Source of the DNA: Chimaeribacter californicus
GTDB lineage: Bacteria; Pseudomonadota; Gammaproteobacteria; Enterobacterales; Enterobacteriaceae
Assembly (NCBI RefSeq): GCF_002858675.1
Contig: NZ_PJZF01000012.1
Coordinates: forward strand, 1 to 64,000
Direction: 5' to 3'
DNA length: 64,000 nt
Shown here: positions 53,740-62,833 of the stretch, one piece after another
How positions within the stretch are numbered: position 1 is the first letter of the stretch
Layout: the number at the start of each line of letters is the position of its first letter
The notes under the pieces: generated by a model
Told to the model about the DNA's origin: nothing
Database searches by the model: none
What the model saw: the letters and a program-made list of their open reading frames with translations, nothing else
Position numbers and translations under genes: made by a program

Positions 53740-55197
53740 TTAATCCAGCTCATGCGGCTGACCGGCATCAACATCGTATTTAACCTTGCGGCCCAACTCT
53801 TCGTAATCAATCGGGATCTGGCGGCTGATATGTACCGCAACCTGCGCCCCAGGCGGGACATAGACGGCATCAAACATCTGGCCGTAGCGGGCTTTTACCC
53901 ACTCAGCCAGCTCACTGGTGCCGCCGGATAAGGCTTCCCCAAGTACCGCCTGACCCGCGCTGCCGGTGAGCGTACTGGTGATGGACGTGCCGTCTGTGGT
54001 GGTGGTGTTCTGGCTGTCAGCCATCGCATCCGACGCCGCCCCGGCGGCAGAAAGTGCAAACAGCGTCGGCAGGTAAGTGGCGGCATTGGTTTTGCGCGTC
54101 CCGGATAAACAGGGAATGCCGCTCGCATCGGATAACCAGCCGATACTGCCGCCATTACGCTCAGCTTTACCGTTGCTGCCGTCGCTGGATTTTTCGGGCC
54201 GGGGCACAGTGCGCACAGTGCCGTCAGTAAACACAAAGGTGATGGAATGCACCTCACCGCGCACGCAGGAGAGCACCCAATCGCCGGTGGCCGTACCGGA
54301 CACCACCGCGCCTTCAACATCCGGCAGTTCGATGCCGTTAGCTGTCAGGTTCTCTTTGCCGATAAGCACTTTGAACGGATAAGGGTCAGTGACTTTGCCA
54401 TCAATCGGTACGCGGCCCAGTAAAGCAGTCATCGCCCGGCTGCCGACCAGCGTGGCGTTCTCCGGCAGGGTATAGACCGGCTGCTCCGTCTCTTCGATGC
54501 TCTCCTGATTTTTGGCAACCCGATCCAGCTCGGATTTTTGGCGGGTGATCTCATTCTCCTTCAGGCCATTAAACGCCGTGGGGAACTGGAAGGTGCCGCT
54601 GCCGAGTACGGCGGCACCAATGATCGGCTTGCCACTGCGATCACGTTGCACGCCATCCTGCGGTTCTATCCAGACCGTGCCCGGCGTGGCAGCGCTCTCT
54701 GGGGCTGCCTCTTCCAGCCCCAGCCCGACCGGCAAGTCACTGTTACTGTTTCCCGGCACAGTAGCGGGAACACTATTTTTCAACGAGTCCAGCAGCCCGG
54801 CCAGCCGCTGTTGCTCGGCCTGAAGTTTTTGTTGCGTCTGAGCGTTCTCCTCCTTCACCGCATTGACCGCCTCCTTAATCCGCCCCTCCACCCGGTCGCC
54901 TTTGCTTTTCAGTTGCGCATTCTCTTCCACCAGTTCGCTATTCTGTTTCGCCAGCGCTTCCTGGTGGGTCTGGATGGTCTTAATGCGGCCGACCAGTGTG
55001 CGCAGGGTGTCCTGCGGGGTATCTCCCTCAATCCCGAGGAGTTGCAGCTCCTCTTTGGTTAGGTCAGCCGCCACGTTGTCCGGCGTGCTCCGGGTATTTT
55101 TAGCATCGCCGCCACAGGATTTAACCCCGATGCCGACCGCTGACAGCAACACCACCGGCACCAGCACTTTCAGCAGAGTATTCGATTTAATCTGCAT
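53740..55197 (-). CDS. ICE transfer protein, PFL_4705 family (TraB-like)
   Basis: A 485-residue VirB10/TraB-like scaffold. Start at 55197 gives one N-terminal membrane anchor (LLKVLVPVVLLSAVGIGV), then a coiled coil (about 75-150) and the periplasmic beta domain with LLGRVPIDGKVTDPYPFKVL, GDWVLSCVRGEVHSITFVF and the C-terminal YVPPGAQVAVHISRQIPIDY. The longer reading from 55392 runs through the TraK-like gene. Overlaps that gene by 11 bases. Confidence 0.92.
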   Translation of the reverse strand: MQIKSNTLLKVLVPVVLLSAVGIGVKSCGGDAKNTRSTPDNVAADLTKEELQLLGIEGDTPQDTLRTLVGRIKTIQTHQEALAKQNSELVEENAQLKSKGDRVEGRIKEAVNAVKEENAQTQQKLQAEQQRLAGLLDSLKNSVPATVPGNSNSDLPVGLGLEEAAPESAATPGTVWIEPQDGVQRDRSGKPIIGAAVLGSGTFQFPTAFNGLKENEITRQKSELDRVAKNQESIEETEQPVYTLPENATLVGSRAMTALLGRVPIDGKVTDPYPFKVLIGKENLTANGIELPDVEGAVVSGTATGDWVLSCVRGEVHSITFVFTDGTVRTVPRPEKSSDGSNGKAERNGGSIGWLSDASGIPCLSGTRKTNAATYLPTLFALSAAGAASDAMADSQNTTTTDGTSITSTLTGSAGQAVLGEALSGGTSELAEWVKARYGQMFDAVYVPPGAQVAVHISRQIPIDYEELGRKVKYDVDAGQPHELD

Positions 55198-56053
55198 CTC
55201 TTTTCCCTCCTTTCGCGGCCTGACCTTTCGGGTCAGCCGGGGCCGGTTCGGGAATAAACGCCGCATCCGGCCGCCCTTTGGTGACCAGATAGAGCGTGGT
55301 GGTGTCTTCCGGCGTACCCTTCGCGCCAAGCCAGCGATGCTGGAATGTCGCGCTGTAGAAACTGCCCTGAAGGCGACGCGGATCAAGCACAACTTTGTTG
55401 GTATGCTGATTACGCAGGCGTAACGCCACCACGCTGTACCCCTGCAAGCCCCAGGCGGCCAGCGGTTTCACCTCGACCGGCTCTGAGGGTAATAAGGTGG
55501 TCAGTTGGGCAGGCAGCGACAGTGAAACCGAATGCACACCGGGCAGTGGTTCCAGCGTACGCGGCGGCGCGTAGAGGCTTTGAGCCGCGTAACGGGTGAG
55601 CACTACCGGCAGCGGCGTGGCAGGTTTTGTTTCTTTCGCTTTTGAAGAAGGCTTTGCAGCAGGCTCAGACGTGTCTTTCTGGTTGCTGTTCGTGGCCGTG
55701 AAGACGTCGCCCTGATAGACGATGCTCACCGGCTCCAGTGCGTTTTTCCCCTCGGCCGCGCTGACATCCAACAGAATCAGTTCGCCATTTTCTACATCCT
55801 GTAACGCGAGACGGGTACGGGCAAAACCGGCACTGGGATGCAGATACACCGCCCCGCCACTGCTCTGAATCCGTAACTTACCGTTGAGTTCAGGCGGGAA
55901 GCCCACGCGGACATTGCGGTTCACAAACACGATCCGCTCCTGCCCCACATGCAGGGCGACCGGCAGCGGAATCCGCTCCCATTTGACCAGCTCCACCGCC
56001 TGTGTCGGCAACATCACCGCGCAGGCCAGTAAACACATCATTTTCAGGCGCAT
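55187..56053 (-). CDS. ICE transfer protein, PFL_4704 family (TraK-like)
   Basis: A 288-residue exported protein (signal MRLKMMCLLACAVMLPTQAV). VELVKWERIPLPVALHVGQE and the PPELNGKLRIQSSGGAVYLH segment mark the TraK/VirB9-like ICE secretin component. A Lys/Pro-rich linker (about 130-150) separates it from the C-terminal domain. Confidence 0.9.
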   Translation of the reverse strand: MRLKMMCLLACAVMLPTQAVELVKWERIPLPVALHVGQERIVFVNRNVRVGFPPELNGKLRIQSSGGAVYLHPSAGFARTRLALQDVENGELILLDVSAAEGKNALEPVSIVYQGDVFTATNSNQKDTSEPAAKPSSKAKETKPATPLPVVLTRYAAQSLYAPPRTLEPLPGVHSVSLSLPAQLTTLLPSEPVEVKPLAAWGLQGYSVVALRLRNQHTNKVVLDPRRLQGSFYSATFQHRWLGAKGTPEDTTTLYLVTKGRPDAAFIPEPAPADPKGQAAKGGKRDAD

Positions 56054-56709
56054 CAGTTAAGTACTCCCTTTTTTTCAACCGGGGCCACCGGGGCCGCTTC
56101 CAGCCGTTGCGGCACATCGGAGAAGCAGTCCAGCGCCAGGCCAAACGGATTGGCCTCCGGGTTTTTATCCCAGCGCACTACCTTCAGCGGATAGCGCACC
56201 AGGGCGCGCTTAACCGGCTCGGTGTTGTAATATTCGTCGGCCACCAGATCGAGCCGCACCCGCCAGTTATCCCGGTCAACCACGGTGACGCTGTCCTCCC
56301 GATAGCCACGCCCCGGCACTTCAGAGACGCCGCGCACCCGTTCACGCAGTTCACCCTGATCCTTGCGCTGTTTCGCATCCTGGCGCAGCAGCGCCTCGCA
56401 GGAAGGCGTCAGGTAGGCCGCCAGGGTAGTAATGCGGTAGGGATAATCGCTGTCGCCATCTTTCGGCCAGCTATTAAGTTGCTGAAAAATATAAAAGCTG
56501 AAGGCGTAGACTGTAGAGGGTGGGATCTCCCACCAGGCGCGGGTACTGCCGGAACGCAGGTCAGGTGGGTTATGAATGGTCAGATTACGCGGCGATAACA
56601 TCCAGCCACTCAAGGCGACCAACAACAAAAGCAGCAATATTCCACACCCGGCACGCAGGGTGCGGATGTGGTAATCACGAGCGTTCAGGGCATGTTTAAA
56701 CTTACTCAT
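56053..56709 (-). CDS. ICE transfer protein, PFL_4703 family (TraE/VirB8-like)
   Basis: A 218-residue inner-membrane protein with one N-terminal segment (AGCGILLLLLLVALSGWML) and a periplasmic VirB8-like domain (RAWWEIPPSTVYAFSFYIFQ, WRVRLDLVADEYYNTEPVKR). Overlaps its neighbours on both sides. Confidence 0.9.
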   Translation of the reverse strand: MSKFKHALNARDYHIRTLRAGCGILLLLLLVALSGWMLSPRNLTIHNPPDLRSGSTRAWWEIPPSTVYAFSFYIFQQLNSWPKDGDSDYPYRITTLAAYLTPSCEALLRQDAKQRKDQGELRERVRGVSEVPGRGYREDSVTVVDRDNWRVRLDLVADEYYNTEPVKRALVRYPLKVVRWDKNPEANPFGLALDCFSDVPQRLEAAPVAPVEKKGVLN

Positions 56710-57082
56710 GGATCGTCTCCTGACGGCGGATGACCGGCCGCAGACGTCGCAATGCCCAGCGTCGGCTCTGCAATACCATCCCCGCGCCGCCGAGGCCGTA
56801 TCGGCTCAGCAGCAGACTCATCTGCCGGTAAAGGTAGTTTTCCGGTTTGCCCCGTTTGAAGCGGGCCATCAGCCTGCCGCCAAAGATAATCGTGACCAGC
56901 GGCATCAGCAGAGCCACGGTCGGAAAGGCCAGCCAGCCCAGCAGCGGCGCAACAGGTATGGCGACCACCAGGCCGCCAAGTACGCTGAACAGCGCCGTAA
57001 ACCCTAGTTCCGGCGTGGTAAAGCCGCGGAACACCACCGGTTCGGCATTCAGCCGGTCGGGCATAAACTCAATTGTCGCCAT
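56702..57082 (-). CDS. ICE membrane protein, TIGR03750 type (TraL-like)
   Basis: A 126-residue protein with two hydrophobic segments (about 28-75) and a basic C-terminus; FMPDRLNAEPVVFRGFTTPE and GKPENYLYRQMSLLL are typical of this ICE family. Confidence 0.9.
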   Translation of the reverse strand: MATIEFMPDRLNAEPVVFRGFTTPELGFTALFSVLGGLVVAIPVAPLLGWLAFPTVALLMPLVTIIFGGRLMARFKRGKPENYLYRQMSLLLSRYGLGGAGMVLQSRRWALRRLRPVIRRQETIHE

Positions 57083-57094
57083 ACCGTTTCCACC

Positions 57095-57451
57095 TTAGCC
57101 CAGCAGCACCGTGGCCGCCTGAGCCGCCAGCCAGATTACCGTCACAATCAGGATGACCCCGACCACACACAACATGCCGAATTTGGCCCAAGTGGCTTTG
57201 TTGTCCCGGACTTCTGCAAAGGTCGCGATGATGGCGTTGCCTACGGCCAGCATGGCAACCGCTGCCAGGATTAGACCGCCAAGCACAATACCGTCATTGA
57301 GGTAACCGGACATCTGACCGTAAAACGAACTGTCGGTACTGCTTTTCGGGCCTTCTGGGGTAGGTAAACCCGCCCGAGCCGTAGCGTTGCCGGACAGGCC
57401 GACCAGCATGACCCGGGCAGCCAGATGACGAATACGTGATAAATATGACAT
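57095..57451 (-). CDS. ICE membrane protein, PFL_4702 family (pilin-like)
   Basis: A 118-residue protein with an N-terminal signal-like region and two transmembrane helices (GIVLGGLILAAVAMLAVGNA and MLCVVGVILIVTVIWLAAQA), the layout of VirB2/TraA-like pilins. Conserved GYLNDGIVLGG. Probable pilin or pilin-like subunit. Confidence 0.88.
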   Translation of the reverse strand: MSYLSRIRHLAARVMLVGLSGNATARAGLPTPEGPKSSTDSSFYGQMSGYLNDGIVLGGLILAAVAMLAVGNAIIATFAEVRDNKATWAKFGMLCVVGVILIVTVIWLAAQAATVLLG

Positions 57452-57486
57452 AGTTATTTCCTTTTAAAATAATGAGAAAGAGAGAA

Positions 57487-57723
57487 TTACCCGGCAAACA
57501 GATAGAGGCTGATCACGATGAGCAGGACTAGCCGGATGACAAACCGCGCCATCGTCTGTTCCTGGATTTTTCCGGCGGCATAGCCACGATAGACATGCAC
57601 CAGCCCCCACCCGGCCCACAGGATTAACAGGGCGATCAGTGCGCCGATAAACAGGGTGTTGAGCAAAGCAGGTTCCGCATTGCCGCTCGCCACCTTAAAA
57701 GCACTGGTCTGGGCATCGGTCAC
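57487..57723 (-). CDS. ICE membrane protein, PFL_4701 family
   Basis: A 78-residue protein with two transmembrane helices (LFIGALIALLILWAGWGLVH and FVIRLVLLIVISLYLFAG) and the GYAAGKIQEQ connecting loop characteristic of this ICE family. Confidence 0.88.
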   Translation of the reverse strand: MTDAQTSAFKVASGNAEPALLNTLFIGALIALLILWAGWGLVHVYRGYAAGKIQEQTMARFVIRLVLLIVISLYLFAG

Positions 57724-58025
57724 GGATGACGCTCCTGCCGGTATTGGCCGGAAAATGCAAAGGGCGCAACAGGCTGGGCGCGGGAGGGTTCCAGGTAGAC
57801 CCCAATCCCTTGCCGGATAGCCTTGATGTCGTTTGTGGCGCGCAGGTAATCGAAATAGAAACGTGTGTGCTGCCCATCCTGAACCGACACCACACGGGCG
57901 CGATCCAAGGCAGCCTGTAGCTGATCGAGTTGTTTTATCACCAACGCCAGCTCGTCAGACTCGGATGCCTGAACACCAAAACCGATCAGACCCGCCGCCA
58001 GACAGAGTGCGTGTGTTATGCGCAT
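57720..58025 (-). CDS. RAQPRD-family ICE protein
   Basis: A 101-residue exported protein, signal MRITHALCLAAGLIGFGVQA. It carries the family's eponymous region, here SRAQPVAPF rather than RAQPRD. Start at 58025 is preceded by AAGGAGG. Overlaps the next gene by four bases. Confidence 0.88.
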   Translation of the reverse strand: MRITHALCLAAGLIGFGVQASESDELALVIKQLDQLQAALDRARVVSVQDGQHTRFYFDYLRATNDIKAIRQGIGVYLEPSRAQPVAPFAFSGQYRQERHP

Positions 58026-58368
58026 GAAAACCTCCTTTAATGCGATTGCATAAGCAGAGGGAGAGTGGCGAAAAGCAGGATGCCGGGCAGCAAACAACTA
58101 GAAAGGGAAAGGTGAAAATTAAGGAAGGATTAACAGCCTGGCGCGGGCCGCGCCATCGGGGTTCTTTGCCACCCCGGCACAAGCAAGCTTGTGCGCCCCG
58201 CAAAACCGAATGCAAGGCAAGAAAGACACGGTAACGTACTATCCCTGCCTTGCATTCGGTCAATTAAAACTTATAAAATCAATAAATTAACTTCGTTATA
58301 AAATATATTAACAGTAATAGATTATCTTTTTGTAGAATGGCTCAACAACACGATTAGGATCTAAATCT
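58026..58368. other. Gap upstream of the ParA gene
   Basis: About 340 bases with no gene. The right part (58261-58368) is AT-rich and probably holds the ParA promoter; the left part (58140-58260) is GC-rich and full of inverted repeats (next entry). Confidence 0.5.
58157..58260. repeat. Cluster of three inverted repeats, function unknown
   Basis: CGGGG/CCCCG at 58157-58176, GCACAAGC/GCTTGTGC at 58177-58194, and a perfect 15-bp pair ACCGAATGCAAGGCA (58205-58219) and its complement (58246-58260) around a 26-base spacer. The last could be a terminator, a recombination site or part of an oriT. Confidence 0.7.
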
Positions 58369-59430
58369 ATGTCAATTTATGCAGTCTGGAACAACAAAGG
58401 TGGTGTTGGAAAAAGCTATCTAACTTTTCAGCTGGCTTCTGAATATGCAAGGCAGCACCCACAAAAAAAAGTGCTGGTTGTAGATCTTTGTCCGCAAGCT
58501 AACTCATCATCAATGTTATTAGGTGGGATGATTAATGGTGAACAACAATTAACAAACATTCACTCACAACAGAATAATAGACGCACCATTTCAGGATATA
58601 TCGAAGAGCGCATTCGTAGTCCGTATATGTCACCTAATTCTGGTGCAAATTATGTTACACAAGTATCACAGTATAATAACCGAATTCCTAGTAATGTATT
58701 CCTAGTGGTTGGTGATGAGCAACTTGAAACCCAATCATCACGAGTTTCTAGTGCAACCAATCCTGGCCCTCAAGATGCATGGAGAAGTGTTCACTTATGG
58801 ATTAGGGAACTTATCGATGATATTCAGTTATCGTGGAATGATGCGGAGAGCTGTGTATTCATTGATTGCAATCCAAGTTTTTCTATATATACAGAGTTGG
58901 CATTGACTGCATCTGAAAGATTACTGATTCCTTTTTCTGCCGATGGTTCATCAAAGCGGGCCGTAAAAGCAATACTGTCTCTTGTTTACGGAGTTCAACG
59001 TCATATTGGTGATCCAGTATCTGATTTTGTAAACGAGGCTCGTCGTTTCAGAATGCAAGTGCCACAAATATATATGTATATTGGCAATCGGCTTACACAG
59101 ATGAACAGTTCTTCGGCCTCAGCATTCAGAACAGTGGTTAGTGAGATTGGAGATGAGATTTGGAATGTTTGGCAAACGACACCGCAAGTTTTTTGCATTC
59201 ATCCGAATGGTGCTGCAACACCGAGCAACAAACGAGCGTTTAAAGCTATGTTCCAATATGAAGTGAATGATGCTAATTCTGCTTCAGTGGTGTCTGGAGC
59301 CTTAGGTATTCCTATTGCTTCGCTCACAGCAGGCTCAAAAAACGTGGCGGGGAAAAATATTTCTGTAAACCAGTCTCAACTAGACAAACAAGTTCCAAAT
59401 ATACGGGACTTAGTTCAACATATTGAATGA
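58369..59430 (+). CDS. Solitary ParA-family ATPase (cargo)
   Basis: A 353-residue deviant-Walker ATPase: KGGVGKS at 10-16, Walker A' VLVVDLCPQANSS, Walker B-like CVFIDCNPSFS. An insertion of about 80 residues follows A' (QQNNRRTISGYIEERI…). No parB or centromere-like gene is adjacent. AT-rich and opposite in direction to the surrounding tra genes, with its own terminator; it splits the cluster between the PFL_4697-type and RAQPRD genes. Role could be element maintenance or defence; not known. Confidence 0.85.
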   Translation: MSIYAVWNNKGGVGKSYLTFQLASEYARQHPQKKVLVVDLCPQANSSSMLLGGMINGEQQLTNIHSQQNNRRTISGYIEERIRSPYMSPNSGANYVTQVSQYNNRIPSNVFLVVGDEQLETQSSRVSSATNPGPQDAWRSVHLWIRELIDDIQLSWNDAESCVFIDCNPSFSIYTELALTASERLLIPFSADGSSKRAVKAILSLVYGVQRHIGDPVSDFVNEARRFRMQVPQIYMYIGNRLTQMNSSSASAFRTVVSEIGDEIWNVWQTTPQVFCIHPNGAATPSNKRAFKAMFQYEVNDANSASVVSGALGIPIASLTAGSKNVAGKNISVNQSQLDKQVPNIRDLVQHIE

Positions 59431-59437
59431 ATAAATT

Positions 59438-59464
59438 AATCCGGGGTTATCCCCGGATTTTTTA
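59438..59464. terminator. Terminator ParA gene / tra unit
   Basis: AATCCGGGG/CCCCGGATT with a three-base loop, then T-run on the plus strand. Confidence 0.9.
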
Positions 59465-59467
59465 CAA

Positions 59468-60232
59468 TCACAAATACTTCTTAAAGCTCCCCATCGTCAC
59501 CGAGATTGCAGCGCCTGTCAGCAGGGCCGCCGGCAGCAGCAATAAGTTTGGATATACCGAGAACGGCGCGGAAAGATAGAGCACACAGGGAATGTACGCC
59601 GCAGGTTTTACGAAACGTTTCGCATGGTGGTACAAAAAACTCGATTCATAAGCTGCGCCATAACGTCTTAAGTCCCGTCGTACCATGCCATCCGCGACGC
59701 CCACCACGGCCGTCAGCACAAATAGCGGGATCGACAGCACCAGGATCATTACCCGCATCAGGAAGACCAGTGAGACATACACAGACGCCATCAGGTATTC
59801 ATGGCCCATTTGTATTGCCTGGGCGCTCCAGGCGTTGAGGCCATCGGTTACGCCATTACCGGTATGCCCGGCCGGAGTCTGGATTGTCTGCAACCACGCC
59901 ATAAATCCGCTGTCCACGAACAGCCATTGATACCCGGCGGTGACCCAGTTCTGGACGGTTACCACCGGCGCTGACAGCAGCAGGCTTTGGGTAAAACCTT
60001 CCGCAAAATAACCGCTCTCGATCACCATCACCTCCCGGCTGTGTGCCGCGCCCTGTTCCGGCCAGAAAAAAGCGATGCCGATATACTCCACGACCAGGCT
60101 GAAAAGCAGGGAAACCAGCAGCATCCCGATAATGCGCCACGGCGTATCCCACAGCAGTACGGTAAAAAAGCCGTGAGGTTTTGGCGGTGCAGGCGGTTGT
60201 GAAGGGGCAGACGCAGTATTCTCTTGTGACAT
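59468..60232 (-). CDS. ICE membrane protein, PFL_4697 family (DUF4400)
   Basis: A 254-residue inner-membrane protein. The start at 60232 follows GAGGAGGAAG; a start at 60298 would lie within traD. Proline-rich N-terminus, then hydrophobic segments at about 35-58, 150-190 and 220-245; conserved VVGVADGMVRRDLRRYGAAY. Cotranscribed with traD. Confidence 0.9.
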   Translation of the reverse strand: MSQENTASAPSQPPAPPKPHGFFTVLLWDTPWRIIGMLLVSLLFSLVVEYIGIAFFWPEQGAAHSREVMVIESGYFAEGFTQSLLLSAPVVTVQNWVTAGYQWLFVDSGFMAWLQTIQTPAGHTGNGVTDGLNAWSAQAIQMGHEYLMASVYVSLVFLMRVMILVLSIPLFVLTAVVGVADGMVRRDLRRYGAAYESSFLYHHAKRFVKPAAYIPCVLYLSAPFSVYPNLLLLPAALLTGAAISVTMGSFKKYL

Positions 60233-60242
60233 TTCTTCCTCC

Positions 60243-62327
60243 TCACGCTTCATGGGCCATGTGGTCGCCCGGCAGCGCCGTGCCAGACCACCAGACATCG
60301 CCGGTGCGGTAATTACGCTGCATATACTCCGCGATCTGCCCGATGCTGTCCGGCATCAGCGCATCTGCCCCGGCAGACGGCAATGGCATCCGGATTTTCC
60401 AGAGCCTGCCGCCCTCCAGCAGCGCAAAAGCCTGCCCTTTCGGCAGATTAATCACGTTGGCCGCCGTGATAAGCGGGGTACGCACGGTACTGACCCTGTC
60501 CTGTGTATTGGAGGTGAAGTCACTGCCCATTTCCGGGTTGGAAATATCAGTCACCCCGGACACCAGCGTTTTGGTATAGACCTCTACTTCCGGCAGTTGC
60601 CGGGTCAGTAGCTCCGCCGTTTCGGTATGCCGCACCCGCAGCATCACCAGGTTGTTGAAGTTGCCGACCACCTGCGCCGCCTTGGCCGCGTTACCCAACC
60701 GCGCTTCGATATCCGGCAGGGTCTGGGTGTAGGCCGTCACCTCTATCCCGGCTCCGCCGCCTTTGTTGATCAGCGGAATGAACTCATCACCCATCAGCTC
60801 ATTAAACTCATCGCAGTGCAGGCTGATCGGCGTTTTGTTCGCATCATCACCGGGTAACCCGTCATTGACGCCAAACTTGTAGATATGCCCCGCTACTGAT
60901 ACCAGATCAGCAAACATCGAATTCCCGACCGCCGCCGCAACTTCCGGATCGGACAGCGCATCCAGCCCGATATAGACCACGCCCTTCTTTCGGATCACCT
61001 GTTGCCAGTCGAAGATCGGACGCGGATCGGTGAGGTCGGTATAGTTGGGGGAGATCAGTTGCGCGGTTTTGCCGGAAGTGAGTTTTTCCAGCAACGGCAG
61101 CAGGCTGGCGACAATCTTGTCGTAGTATTTCTGGTCATAGCGCACAGATGAACGCAGCCCATCCAGCACCGGATCGTAAATCTTTTTGCCTTCATCGCTG
61201 TTAAGTACCTGCTCAATCGCTACCACCCGCATCGAGCGCCCCTCCATATGCCGGGGCACATCACGTTCAGTAAGGATTTGCGCCAGATTCTCCACCTGAC
61301 GCCACAGCGCCGGGGCGTGCTGTGTCAGCCAGGTCTCAGCGTAGGTTTCAAACAGCTCACCAATGTTGTTCACGTAACGTTGGATCAAACCGAAATCTGG
61401 CCGCTGGCCCAGTGCGACCAGCCCCCAGGCAATGATGTTAACGAAACGCCAGGCGAACTCTTTAAATGCCGCGCTGTTCCCTTCACTGCTGAGCTGCCCG
61501 GCTACCCTGGACGCCACTTCCGAAATGCGGCCGAAACGCCCCACTGCGTTATAACGGGCGCTGATGTCCGGCCAGCCCAGATGAAACACATGGAACTCAC
61601 CTTCCCGCCCGGCCCGATGCGACTCGGCATACATCCGTTTAAGCAGGTCAGCATCTCCTTTAGGGTCAAATACAATGGTGACGTTGCCGCGCCGGATATC
61701 TTGCGTGATCAACAACTCTGCCAGCCGCGTTTTCCCGACCCGCGTGGTGCCCAGCACCAGCATATGCCCGACGCGCTCACCCAGGCTCATCGAGACATTG
61801 ACCTCATCCGGCTCGATGCCGTGTAGCGCCGGATGCCCACCAACCGGCGGCAGCGGGCGCACCGGGTTCAACACAGAATCACGGGCGAGTAATTTGCACA
61901 GCGCCGGGAAGCGATGCTCATAGTGTTGCTCAAAGCGTCGCGCCGCCTGATACAACGCCGGGGGATTCACGTAACCCGCCACTTCCGGGCGCAACGTGTC
62001 CAGCAAACGCTGGGTATGTTTCTGCTCCCACATAAAGCCTTTACCGAGAAAAAGCCGCTGATGGCTCACCGGCACTTCCGCACTGGTCACCACATAACGC
62101 GGCAGACGACGGATATTGCGGCGGTAACGCAATATCCTTAAGCCTTGCCTGGCGCGTGTAACCGACAGCACAACAAACCCCGCCGCCGTGACATAACTCA
62201 CTGACGGAGCCAGCGCCACGGCCCACGGCGCGGTCACACAGATGTACCCGGCACAGGCGGCGATGACGGCAGTGTTCAACTCCACCGCCGGGCGCAGCAT
62301 CGCTTCGATGACATAGCGGTCGCTCAT
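60243..62327 (-). CDS. Type IV coupling protein TraD, SXT/TOL type
   Basis: A 694-residue coupling ATPase that links the relaxosome to the secretion channel. N-terminal membrane part (about 15-60); Walker A LVLGTTRVGKTRLAELL near residue 190; Walker B-like PISLHCDEFNELM near 510; downstream TQTLPDIEARLG and GNFNNLVMLRV. Full length. Overlaps the next upstream gene by four bases. Confidence 0.95.
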   Translation of the reverse strand: MSDRYVIEAMLRPAVELNTAVIAACAGYICVTAPWAVALAPSVSYVTAAGFVVLSVTRARQGLRILRYRRNIRRLPRYVVTSAEVPVSHQRLFLGKGFMWEQKHTQRLLDTLRPEVAGYVNPPALYQAARRFEQHYEHRFPALCKLLARDSVLNPVRPLPPVGGHPALHGIEPDEVNVSMSLGERVGHMLVLGTTRVGKTRLAELLITQDIRRGNVTIVFDPKGDADLLKRMYAESHRAGREGEFHVFHLGWPDISARYNAVGRFGRISEVASRVAGQLSSEGNSAAFKEFAWRFVNIIAWGLVALGQRPDFGLIQRYVNNIGELFETYAETWLTQHAPALWRQVENLAQILTERDVPRHMEGRSMRVVAIEQVLNSDEGKKIYDPVLDGLRSSVRYDQKYYDKIVASLLPLLEKLTSGKTAQLISPNYTDLTDPRPIFDWQQVIRKKGVVYIGLDALSDPEVAAAVGNSMFADLVSVAGHIYKFGVNDGLPGDDANKTPISLHCDEFNELMGDEFIPLINKGGGAGIEVTAYTQTLPDIEARLGNAAKAAQVVGNFNNLVMLRVRHTETAELLTRQLPEVEVYTKTLVSGVTDISNPEMGSDFTSNTQDRVSTVRTPLITAANVINLPKGQAFALLEGGRLWKIRMPLPSAGADALMPDSIGQIAEYMQRNYRTGDVWWSGTALPGDHMAHEA

Positions 62328-62833
62328 TGCTCTATCCCTTTTTCACTGATCAACACCGGGTAATGTGAAATACCCAACCTCGTCGCCAGATCGCTGCCGG
62401 AGACCGGCACCAGCTCCAGCCCTTCAGCATGGGCTTTCAGCGTGTTCAGCGCGGATGCCTCACTGATGTTCACCACATATCCCACGGCGTTCAGCTGTAA
62501 TAACCGATCGCGACGCAGTGCCAGCCAGCGGCGTGACAGGTCATCATCCCCAATCAGAAACGTGGCGCGCATTCCCGGCAGAAAAAGAGGTTGCTGCTCG
62601 ACCGGCCCCGGCGTTAACTCAGGTGTGGTGACCGGCAACATGGCCGCTACCGTCGCCGGTACCGTGGGGGTAGTGAGGGACTGCGGGGGAGCCTGTTCCC
62701 CGGCCGGATTATTGATTGCTGCAAAATAGTCTGAGGTCGGTTCCCCACCAAGATCGGCGACAACCGTCAGCGCTGCTGACACCGGCAACGAGACGGCGAT
62801 GACCAGTGGAATACTGCATAAAGCACGTTTCAT
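62324..62833 (-). CDS. ICE exported protein, PFL_4695 family
   Basis: A 169-residue exported protein; start at 62833 gives signal MKRALCSIPLVIAVSLPVSA. C-terminal part WLALRRDRLLQLNAVGYVVN … LATRLGISHYPVLIS is the recognisable TIGR03765-type domain. Coupled to genes on both sides by four-base overlaps. Confidence 0.88.
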   Translation of the reverse strand: MKRALCSIPLVIAVSLPVSAALTVVADLGGEPTSDYFAAINNPAGEQAPPQSLTTPTVPATVAAMLPVTTPELTPGPVEQQPLFLPGMRATFLIGDDDLSRRWLALRRDRLLQLNAVGYVVNISEASALNTLKAHAEGLELVPVSGSDLATRLGISHYPVLISEKGIEQ

